Source: Oceaniferula flava
GTDB lineage: Bacteria; Verrucomicrobiota; Verrucomicrobiia; Verrucomicrobiales; Akkermansiaceae
Direction: 5' to 3'
Length of the DNA stretch: 64,000 nt
Assembly: GCF_016811075.1 (NCBI RefSeq)
Contig: NZ_JAFBGL010000005.1
Span: forward strand, 124,001-188,000
Shown: positions 25,618 to 32,415 of the stretch, one piece after another
How the letters are laid out: each line of letters opens with the position of its first letter
How positions within the stretch are numbered: the stretch's first letter is position 1
Program-made: the position numbers and the translations under genes
The notes under the pieces: model-generated
Databases searched by the model: none
Told to the model about the DNA's origin: nothing
Seen by the model: only the letters and a program-made list of their open reading frames with translations

Positions 25618-27279
25618 TTAGTAGTTCCAGCCTTGTAGGTAATACTCTAAGACTGAGGGTCGGGTCAATGTTGAGATGGTTTCGTGAGCTGTGTCGAGCG
25701 ATCCTTTGCCAAAATAGAGACTTGCGCGGATGAGGTCGGGTGTGAGGTAGCGGAGATCTTGGGGGAGTTCATCGACTTTGGAAAGCCTCTGACGGAGTTC
25801 AGGCTCGGATTGTGTGCCTTGATGCGCGGCGATCCACCACCCCCACTCACCGAAGGACGGCACGTGGTCGTGATAGGGGATGGCGCTGTATCCGGCGGCT
25901 CTGAGTGTGCGGCCGATGCATAAAAATGCCTCCTTAGCCCGATACGGTGAGGTGGACTGCTGGACGATCACGCCGTCGGCATTGAGTTTGCTTTTGAGCG
26001 CTTGGTAGAATGGCAGGCTGTAGAGCTTGGCCAGATCTGGGCTGGAGGGGTCGGGGAAATCGAGGATGATGCAATCGAAGCTTCCCGTCGCCTGCTGCAC
26101 GTAGGCGATGGCGTCCAGATTGATCACTTGCAGTTCTGGCGAGTGAGGATTTCCCGGTTGAATGGTGCGGCGTTGGTGGGGGAGTTCCAGTTGGTATGGG
26201 CCGTCTGAAGTGATCGCCTGGTTGGAAATCGTCTGCACGCGCGCGTCGGTCAGGCTGCCTTCGTTGATGCCGACGAGATCCGCTTGCTCGGCCGCGAGCC
26301 GAGTCATTTCCGGGTCGAGATCCACTAAGACAATCTCTTCGACGTCTGGATACTTGAGGAGCTCGCGCACCGCCAAACCGTCGCCACCACCGAGCACGAG
26401 GATGCGCTTTCGGTGGGTCAGCAGCTGCATCGGCGGGTGCACTAACATTTCGTGGTAGATAAACTCATCGGTGGACGAGAATTGAATGTGGCCGTTGATG
26501 TAGCAGCGCAGGTTGGAGTTCTTGTCTTTGGTGAGAACAATGTGCTGATACTGGGTGCTCTCGGAGAAGATGACGCGATCGAGATAGAGCTGCTGCTCGG
26601 CGTGCAGCGACCAGCGGTGCGACTTCGCCACACCCACTCCAAGCGCACCAGTCGTCACCACAATCCCCGCCAAGATGAGTGCCGGGTGTCGAGTTTGTTT
26701 GCGAAAGAAAAACCAGCAGAGCAAAGTCGCGGCCACGGTGAGAAATGCCAGAATGTATGCCGTCTGGTGCAGGGAGAAAAATTTCGGCAATACAAAGATC
26801 CATAGCAAGCCGCCCGCCAGTGCGCCGATGTAGTCCATTTTCAACACCCGTGCGAGGTTGTTCCGGATGTCCTCCGAATAACCCTCATTGATCCGAGTGA
26901 TCAGGGGGATTTCAAAGCCGATGAGTAGCCCAATCACACTGATCAGCGAGTAGTGCACCAGTCCGAACTGATAGGGAGCGTAGGAAAAGGCCAGCAGCAT
27001 CAGCAGCGGACCAAAGCCGCCCAACAAGGCTAACAACAACTGCGACCCCAACATCGCCGAAACCACCCGCCGCGCCGGAATAAAGCGCTGCACCTCCGCG
27101 CCCATGCCCATGCAGAACAGCATGATGGCAATCACCACAGCCCACTGCTGCACGCTGTTGCCGAGCAAGTCGGAGGCAATCCTTGAAAAAGTGTATTCGT
27201 AAGCCAGGCCGCAGCCGCCCATGACGAAGATCACCGCGCCGAGAATCCAGCCTTGGGTTTTGTTAGGGGTGGGGGTCAT
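25618..27279 (-). CDS. speE: Membrane-anchored polyamine aminopropyltransferase (spermidine synthase)
   Basis: This 553-residue protein has an N-terminal membrane domain of about seven spans (residues 12-215) fused to a spermidine synthase domain. The synthase part shows DEFIYHEMLVHPPM (271-284), the dcAdoMet-binding VLGGGDGLAVREL (GGGDG 297-301), VLVDLDPEMTRLA and DCIILDFPDPSSPDLAKLYS. It transfers an aminopropyl group from decarboxylated AdoMet to a polyamine, probably putrescine. The membrane half sets it apart from the roughly 280-residue cytosolic form and fits the membrane theme of its operon. The matching decarboxylase gene lies five genes downstream. It begins six bases after queA. 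Confidence 0.93.
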   Translation of the reverse strand: MTPTPNKTQGWILGAVIFVMGGCGLAYEYTFSRIASDLLGNSVQQWAVVIAIMLFCMGMGAEVQRFIPARRVVSAMLGSQLLLALLGGFGPLLMLLAFSYAPYQFGLVHYSLISVIGLLIGFEIPLITRINEGYSEDIRNNLARVLKMDYIGALAGGLLWIFVLPKFFSLHQTAYILAFLTVAATLLCWFFFRKQTRHPALILAGIVVTTGALGVGVAKSHRWSLHAEQQLYLDRVIFSESTQYQHIVLTKDKNSNLRCYINGHIQFSSTDEFIYHEMLVHPPMQLLTHRKRILVLGGGDGLAVRELLKYPDVEEIVLVDLDPEMTRLAAEQADLVGINEGSLTDARVQTISNQAITSDGPYQLELPHQRRTIQPGNPHSPELQVINLDAIAYVQQATGSFDCIILDFPDPSSPDLAKLYSLPFYQALKSKLNADGVIVQQSTSPYRAKEAFLCIGRTLRAAGYSAIPYHDHVPSFGEWGWWIAAHQGTQSEPELRQRLSKVDELPQDLRYLTPDLIRASLYFGKGSLDTAHETISTLTRPSVLEYYLQGWNY

Positions 27280-27285
27280 GGGGCG

Positions 27286-28278
27286 TTAAAGGATGAGCAT
27301 GCAGTCGCCGTAGGAAAAGAAGCGGTATTTTTCACGCACTGCTTCCTCGTAGGCAGAAAGAATGAGGTCTCGGTTGGCAAAGGCGGAGACCAGCATGATG
27401 AGGGTGCTCTGGGGGAGGTGGAAGTTGGTGAGCAGCACATCGACCACTTTGAAATTGTAGGGCGGGTTGATGAAGATGTCTGTTTCGCCGCTGGTTGCTG
27501 TTAGTTCGATTGGATGCAAATCCTTTGCCAGGGATTCGAGCACGCGGGTGCAGGTGGTGCCGGTGGAGACGACTCGACCCGTCTGCTTCGCAGCGTTGAT
27601 GCGGTCGGCGCTTTCCTGGCTGAGATGGAATCGTTCCGAGTGCATTTCGTGGTCCTTGACGAACTCCGCTTTCACCGGGCGGAAGGTGCCAACACCGACG
27701 TGGAGTGTTAGGAATGTGTGGTTGAGCTTGGCGAGGATCTCTGGAGTGAAGTGCAGGCCGGCGGTGGGAGCGGCGATGGCGCCTTCTTCGCGGGCGAAGG
27801 TGGTCTGGTAGCGATCGCGGTCTTCCACGTCGCTCTCGCGGTTCATGTAGTGGGGCAGGGCGAGGCGGCCGTGGGTTTCTTCGTCGACCGCTTGGTTCCA
27901 GCGGATGATACGGTTGCCACTTTCCAAGATGCTCTCGACAGTGCCGGTGGCGTCGCCAATTTCCACCGTGCGTCCCGGCTTCATCTTTTTCCCGGGGCGC
28001 ACCAGGCATTCCCAGACGAGTTCGGAAATCTTGTGGGTGCAGACGAGTTCGATCTTCCCATCGTTGGAAAAAAAGCGGGCGGGGGTGACTTTGGTATCGT
28101 TGAGCACCAGCAAGTCATTGGGCTGAAGATACTCCGTGATGTCGGTGAACATGCGGTGTTCGATTTTTCCAGAGTCGCGGTGGATGACCATCATGCGCGA
28201 GGCTGCGCGATCGTCGAGCGGTCGGTCGGCGATGAGTTCATCGGGCAGGTGGTAGTCGAAGTCGGTGGTTCGGAGCAC
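27286..28278 (-). CDS. queA: tRNA preQ1(34) S-adenosylmethionine ribosyltransferase-isomerase
   Basis: QueA transfers and isomerises the ribose of AdoMet onto preQ1 in the wobble position of tRNAs, a step in queuosine synthesis. The 330-residue product begins TTDFDYHLPDELIADRPLDDR. It contains LVLNDTKVTPARFF, a PTAGLHFTPEIL motif, and TSGETDIFINPPYNFKVVD. It is the first gene of the minus-strand operon that continues into the aminopropyltransferase. Both this enzyme and the AdoMet decarboxylase use AdoMet for something other than methylation. Confidence 0.96.
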   Translation of the reverse strand: MLRTTDFDYHLPDELIADRPLDDRAASRMMVIHRDSGKIEHRMFTDITEYLQPNDLLVLNDTKVTPARFFSNDGKIELVCTHKISELVWECLVRPGKKMKPGRTVEIGDATGTVESILESGNRIIRWNQAVDEETHGRLALPHYMNRESDVEDRDRYQTTFAREEGAIAAPTAGLHFTPEILAKLNHTFLTLHVGVGTFRPVKAEFVKDHEMHSERFHLSQESADRINAAKQTGRVVSTGTTCTRVLESLAKDLHPIELTATSGETDIFINPPYNFKVVDVLLTNFHLPQSTLIMLVSAFANRDLILSAYEEAVREKYRFFSYGDCMLIL

Positions 28279-28289
28279 GTCTGCTTATT

Positions 28290-28386
28290 AAGTGGCAATC
28301 GATAAACTTCAAATACCAAACGCGAAATCCGAAATGTCTCGCTGTCGGCATTTTGGTATTTGGTATTTAACATTTCGAGTTTAGAA
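28290..28386. repeat. Inverted A/T-rich word repeat between queA and the glycosidase/glycosyltransferase gene
   Basis: The arm AAACTTCAAATACCAAAC...GAAATG (from about 28306) faces CATTTTGGTATTTGGTATTT...CATTTCGAGTTT, giving an imperfect inverted repeat about 80 bases long. It is made of repeated words such as AATACCAAA and CGAAAT. It fills the divergent gap between two genes and may overlap their promoters. Confidence 0.5.
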
Positions 28387-28409
28387 AATACCTCGTGCCT
28401 CGAGAGAAC

Positions 28410-30587
28410 ATGCAGCGCTTGCAAGTGGACGGGAAATTTTTCCGTGCAGGAGGTCGGCGAGTGTTCTTGAAGATGGTGACCTACGGGCCTTTTCCGGAGC
28501 CGCTGCCCGAGCATCTGGCACAGCCACTTCCTGAGCTGCAGAGGATTCGGCAGGCGGGATTTAATGCGATTCGACTCTACCACGAACCGGATCTGGCGCT
28601 GTTGGGCGCCGCGGCCGAGGCGGGGCTCTGGGTCTTTGCCGGTTTGTCCTGGGACCAGGGGCGGGATTTTATTTCGCAGCCGTCGCTGCTGGCGGAGGCC
28701 CGACTGAAACTCGATCATGGTTTGAAAAGTTGGGGGCAACACCCGGCGCTGGCCGGTCTCCTGGTGGGCAACGAGATCCCTGCCGACATGGTCCGCTGGA
28801 TGGGGGTGAACAAGGTCCGCCGAGTGATTGAGCAGCTCATTGAGCAGGCTAGGGCGGTGCAGCCGGACCGGCTCTACGGCTATGCCAGTTTCCCGACCAC
28901 GGAATTCCTCGAACCTTCGAATGCGGACTTCACCGCGATGAATGTCTATCTGGAGCAGCGCGAGCAGTTCGCCGCCTACTTGCCGCGCCTGCACAATGTC
29001 GCAGGAGATCGTCCGGTGCTGCTCAGTGAGTTCGGCTTGGACACACGCCGCGGCGGTGAAGACCGGCAGAGTGAGGTTCTGCAGTGGGCATTCGATGAAT
29101 CGCTCAGTGCGGGCATGGCGGGACTGACGATTTATTCTTGGAGCGATTGCTGGCTGAATGGTCAGCGAGTGATGACCGATTGGGACTTCGGCTTGACCGA
29201 TCGACAAGGGCGCGAGAAGCCAGCCTTCCATGCCCTGGCAGCCAAGTTGCCATCAATCCAACAACCGGAAGACGGATTGAATGTGGCCGACGGGCCGATG
29301 TTTTCCGTGGTGGTCTGCACTTACAATGGTGCGCACCGTATGCACCGCTGCCTCGCGGCTCTAACGGCAATGACCTACCCTCATTATGAAATCATCGTGG
29401 TCGACGACGGTTCAGACGATGATCTCGAACAGGTGGTCGCTGAGTATGATCAGGTCCGTTTAATTTCCATCGAACACGGAGGTTTGAGTGTGGCTCGTAA
29501 CGTGGGGGCGAAAGCAGCCCGGGGAGAGATTATTGCTTACACCGATGACGATTGTGAACCGGACGCCGCCTGGCTGACGTGGTTGGCCCATGCCTTTGGT
29601 AAACATGGTTGGGACGCCTGTGGGGGACCGAATTTACCTCCGGAGCCAGCGGCTGAGGGGCATGGTGAGGAACGTTTGGATGAAGCGGTGGTGGCCTCGG
29701 CGCCTGGAGCGCCATCGCATGTTTTATTAGGCGATCAACAGGCCGAGCATTTACCGGGGTGTAATTTGGTGGTGAAAAAAGACGCCTTTGTCACGATCGG
29801 TGGATTTGACGGCAATTACCGGGTGGCTGGCGATGATGTCGACTTCTGCTGGCGACTAAGTAAAGCAGGCTTTCGCATGGGGTTTCACGGTGCTGCCTTT
29901 GTCTGGCACCGACGGCGAACCTCGCTGTGGCGGTATTTCAAGCAGCAGTATGGCTACGGTAAGGCGGAGGCTTTGCTGATGCGCGATCATCCGGAGCGAT
30001 TTCGTAGAGCTGGTGGCGCACGCTGGCAGGGGCATGTCTATGCCGGAGGTGCAATGTGTGCCGACCAAGGGAGTGTGATCTATCACGGCCCGATGGGCAC
30101 CGCTGGCTACCAGCAGCTGGTCCTGACGATGCAGCCGCAACGCCCCTTGCGCGATGGCTACTGCTCTCGGAAAGCTCGACGTCGGCTGGCTCTCGCCGAG
30201 AATATTCAACCTTGGATTCGAAGTTTCTCGCGCTGGTGGTTCAGTTTGGGCTGGCGGTCGAGTTTGGAAAAGGTGCCGAAGCGCAAGTCATTCATTCTGG
30301 TCGATAGCATGGAGACCTTCAATGAGTATGAATCGAAATGGTGGAGTGCGTCCAGCGTGTCGCGCATAGAGGTGCTGGAAGAGTTGACTCATGACGGCTG
30401 GTGCACGCTGGAAAATGATAGCGACTGGGATCTGGAGCGTAACGGACTGCGACTTCTGCTCGCTGAGGAGGTGCTGGATGATGGTCGGATCTTCCTGGCG
30501 CGCATGGAGTGCAGCGCGAGTAGTCGGGGTCGACTGCCTGCTGACTTTACGGGGCGATTGGAGTCGCTGGGACTGACTCGTATTTAA
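28410..30587 (+). CDS. Glycosidase-like / family 2 glycosyltransferase fusion
   Basis: This 725-residue protein combines two carbohydrate domains. The first roughly 285 residues look like a GH2/GH5-type TIM barrel. They include GNE at 120-122 (acid/base) and LLSEFG with Glu207 (nucleophile), then IYSWSDCWLNGQ. From about residue 297 a GT2 domain starts SVVVCTYNGAHRMHRCL. It has DDGS (332-335), a TDDDCEPD metal motif (379-381), CNLVVKKDAFVTIGGFD and a GDDVDFCWRLSKAG acceptor region. A C-terminal part of about 150 residues is not recognised. No signal peptide or clear membrane span is present. I chose the ATG at 28410, where GAGAG lies just upstream; a GTG at 28395 is possible. It probably builds or trims an exopolysaccharide. 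Confidence 0.85.
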   Translation: MQRLQVDGKFFRAGGRRVFLKMVTYGPFPEPLPEHLAQPLPELQRIRQAGFNAIRLYHEPDLALLGAAAEAGLWVFAGLSWDQGRDFISQPSLLAEARLKLDHGLKSWGQHPALAGLLVGNEIPADMVRWMGVNKVRRVIEQLIEQARAVQPDRLYGYASFPTTEFLEPSNADFTAMNVYLEQREQFAAYLPRLHNVAGDRPVLLSEFGLDTRRGGEDRQSEVLQWAFDESLSAGMAGLTIYSWSDCWLNGQRVMTDWDFGLTDRQGREKPAFHALAAKLPSIQQPEDGLNVADGPMFSVVVCTYNGAHRMHRCLAALTAMTYPHYEIIVVDDGSDDDLEQVVAEYDQVRLISIEHGGLSVARNVGAKAARGEIIAYTDDDCEPDAAWLTWLAHAFGKHGWDACGGPNLPPEPAAEGHGEERLDEAVVASAPGAPSHVLLGDQQAEHLPGCNLVVKKDAFVTIGGFDGNYRVAGDDVDFCWRLSKAGFRMGFHGAAFVWHRRRTSLWRYFKQQYGYGKAEALLMRDHPERFRRAGGARWQGHVYAGGAMCADQGSVIYHGPMGTAGYQQLVLTMQPQRPLRDGYCSRKARRRLALAENIQPWIRSFSRWWFSLGWRSSLEKVPKRKSFILVDSMETFNEYESKWWSASSVSRIEVLEELTHDGWCTLENDSDWDLERNGLRLLLAEEVLDDGRIFLARMECSASSRGRLPADFTGRLESLGLTRI

Positions 30588-30591
30588 CGCC

Positions 30592-30619
30592 TTGGGTGGA
30601 TTTTCACTGGCGTTATAAT
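30592..30619 (+). promoter_or_regulatory. Candidate promoter before the small Ala-rich gene
   Basis: A perfect -10 hexamer TATAAT (30614-30619) has TTGGGT (30592-30597) 16 bases before it. A hairpin, CATGGATT/AATCCATG at 30639-30671, lies in the leader between this promoter and the start codon and could affect translation or transcript stability. Confidence 0.5.
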
Positions 30620-30750
30620 CAACATGGACGATTGTAACCATGGATTGGAAATAGCTGTGTTTTAATCCATGTATCGAAATAAGGCTTGGCTGGGGTATCC
30701 GGCGGGTTCTTATGAAACTAACAGAAAACGAAAAATCAAACAACAAAACC

Positions 30751-31116
30751 ATGGAAACCAACAAACATAACGACAATCACGATCAAGAATGCGATGCCAA
30801 ACGTCACTTTGAGTCCTGCTCGGAGGCGTTTCAATCGGCCAAGGATGATGCTACGGAAAAAGCCAAAGAGGCAGCCCCCAAGATTAAAGGGGCAATCTCA
30901 GATGCCGTGCATGATGCGGCCTACGGAGCGGCTTACGGTGCATTTTTCGCCAGTGCCTTTGCCAATGAGTTCCTGCCACAGTCCGTCAAAGATGGACTGG
31001 CGAAGGGCGCGGCGGCAGGACGTGATGCCGCCGATAAGATGCGCGAGCGCGCCAAGGCCAGTGCCGAAGCTGCTCCCAACGATGGCGGCACCATTGAATT
31101 GCCGGCTCAAGCTTAG
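30751..31116 (+). CDS. Small alanine-rich helical protein of unknown function
   Basis: This 121-residue soluble protein has a charged N-terminus (NKHNDNHDQECDAKRHFESC), then an Ala/Lys/Asp-rich helical body. A hydrophobic Ala/Gly patch (AAYGAAYGAFFASAFANEFL, roughly residues 64-83) could insert in or lie on a membrane. The ATG at 30751 sits after an A-rich leader ending AAACC, like other genes here; an ATG at 30712 would add 13 residues. The composition is like small stress or membrane-associated proteins, but I cannot name a family. It has its own candidate promoter. Confidence 0.6.
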   Translation: METNKHNDNHDQECDAKRHFESCSEAFQSAKDDATEKAKEAAPKIKGAISDAVHDAAYGAAYGAFFASAFANEFLPQSVKDGLAKGAAAGRDAADKMRERAKASAEAAPNDGGTIELPAQA

Positions 31117-31165
31117 GCGGTGATTTTTTTTCGGAAATATGTAATAGGTCCCAATTCGTGACGTA

Positions 31166-31280
31166 ATTACAGGCGACGAAAGTTGTGTATTCGTCGTGTT
31201 TCGATCTCCCGGTGAAATTCCGGATATCGTATGTGTGTATGGTCGGTGTCCTGATACGTCAGGGCACCGATCGTTTTTTT
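31166..31280 (+). ncRNA. Candidate small structured RNA
   Basis: This intergenic stretch can form three successive hairpins. The first is GACGAA/TTCGTC (about 31174-31197). The second is a nested CGAT-CCGG/CCGG-ATCG (about 31202-31229). The third is a terminator stem at 31241-31273 followed by T7. There is no open frame of note. It may be an independent small RNA or the structured 3' end of the Ala-rich gene's mRNA. I found no convincing promoter directly in front of it. Confidence 0.4.
31241..31280 (+). terminator. Rho-independent terminator
   Basis: The 14-base arms GGTCGGTGTCCTGA and TCAGGGCACCGATC flank a TACG loop and are followed by seven T residues (31274-31280). G-U pairs account for the few mismatches. 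It ends plus-strand transcription coming from the small Ala-rich gene or from the candidate small RNA. Confidence 0.85.
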
Positions 31281-31323
31281 ACCCAGGTGTCTACGCTAGG
31301 AGCCGGTTCGGCCGGGCTTCTTC

Positions 31324-32256
31324 TTAATCCTTGCGGGTCAATTCCACGAAGACCTCCTCCAGTGTTGATTTCTGGCGGTGCAGGGTGCGCATCGGCCAGC
31401 CGTATTGGCTTGCTATGTTGGCAATGCGTTCGCGGGTGTCAGTGCCGGAGTCCACCAGCACGGAGAACTTGGACCACTCATCACTGGTGGTTTCGGTGAT
31501 GACTTTTTTGACGTGTTCGAGTCGTCCAATTGCGCCGGCGGCCGTCTCGGCATCGGCGAGCAGCTCCACGGTGATTTTTCCTGCGGTGCGCATGTTATGT
31601 ACCAGTTCGGCCGGCGAGCCGGTGGCTTTGATTTTGCCTTCATCGATAATGATGACGTGATCGCAGGTCATTTCCACCTCATGGAGAATGTGGGTGGAAA
31701 CCAGAATCGTATGCGTTTCTCCCAGTCGCTTGATCAGGTTACGGATTGAGCGGATTTGGTTGGGGTCGAGCCCATTGGTCGGTTCGTCGAGGATCAGCAG
31801 GTCCGGTTTGTGCACCAGGGCATCGGCGAGGCCGACCCGTTGACGGTATCCTTTGGAGAGCGTTTTGATCATTTTCCGGCGCACGTGGGTCAGGCCGCAG
31901 AGGTCCATGGCTTCGGCAATGTTGGTGCGTGCCTGCTTGCCTTTAAGTCCTTTGATCTGAGCGCGGTATTTGAGGTATTCGCGCACCCGCATGTCGTCAT
32001 AAAGTGGCACGTTCTCCGGCATGTAGCCGATGTTGCGGCGGGCTTTGAGCGACTGCCTGAAGATGTCGTAGCCGGCGATATTCGCGCTCCCGGACGAAGG
32101 TGGGAGGTAGCCGGTAAGCATCCGGAGCGTGGTGGTTTTTCCCGCGCCGTTAGGCCCGAGGAATCCAACAATTTTTCCGGCGCCAACCTCGAAAGTGAGG
32201 TCGTTGACAGCGGTGTGTCTTCCGTAGCGTTTGCTGAGGTTGCGGACGTCGATCAT
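31324..32256 (-). CDS. ABC transporter ATP-binding protein (GldA/NatA-like)
   Basis: This 310-residue ATPase subunit has Walker A GPNGAGKTTT, the signature LSKGYRQRVGLADAL and Walker B DLLILDEPTNGLDP. The switch histidine is in ILVSTHILHEVE. The C-terminal extension of about 90 residues (TVELLADAETAAGAIGRLEH) is as in the ABC-2 class, which powers export of lipids, polysaccharides or drugs or works in gliding-type systems. The expected permease gene does not follow: 3' of it lie the terminator and candidate RNA. The start at 32256 gives the standard MIDVRNLSKRYG opening; an extension to 32352 is open but unlike the family. Confidence 0.93.
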   Translation of the reverse strand: MIDVRNLSKRYGRHTAVNDLTFEVGAGKIVGFLGPNGAGKTTTLRMLTGYLPPSSGSANIAGYDIFRQSLKARRNIGYMPENVPLYDDMRVREYLKYRAQIKGLKGKQARTNIAEAMDLCGLTHVRRKMIKTLSKGYRQRVGLADALVHKPDLLILDEPTNGLDPNQIRSIRNLIKRLGETHTILVSTHILHEVEMTCDHVIIIDEGKIKATGSPAELVHNMRTAGKITVELLADAETAAGAIGRLEHVKKVITETTSDEWSKFSVLVDSGTDTRERIANIASQYGWPMRTLHRQKSTLEEVFVELTRKD

Positions 32257-32316
32257 AAAAGGTGATGCAAAGGATTGAGAAAATAGGGAAATAGTGAGAA
32301 AAAAACGCCTTGCGCG

Positions 32317-32345
32317 TTGACTCTTGGGGGGCGTGCCATTACTTA
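32317..32345 (+). promoter_or_regulatory. Candidate promoter for sucAB
   Basis: TTGACT (32317-32322) and TACTTA (32340-32345) are 17 bases apart and lie about 70 bases before sucA, in the divergent gap with the ABC ATPase gene. Confidence 0.5.
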
Positions 32346-32415
32346 GGCCCAAGTTTCAGCGCACACCAAGCACGAAAAACTCACCACACCGCGAAAGCAT
32401 CATTTTTTTCCACTT

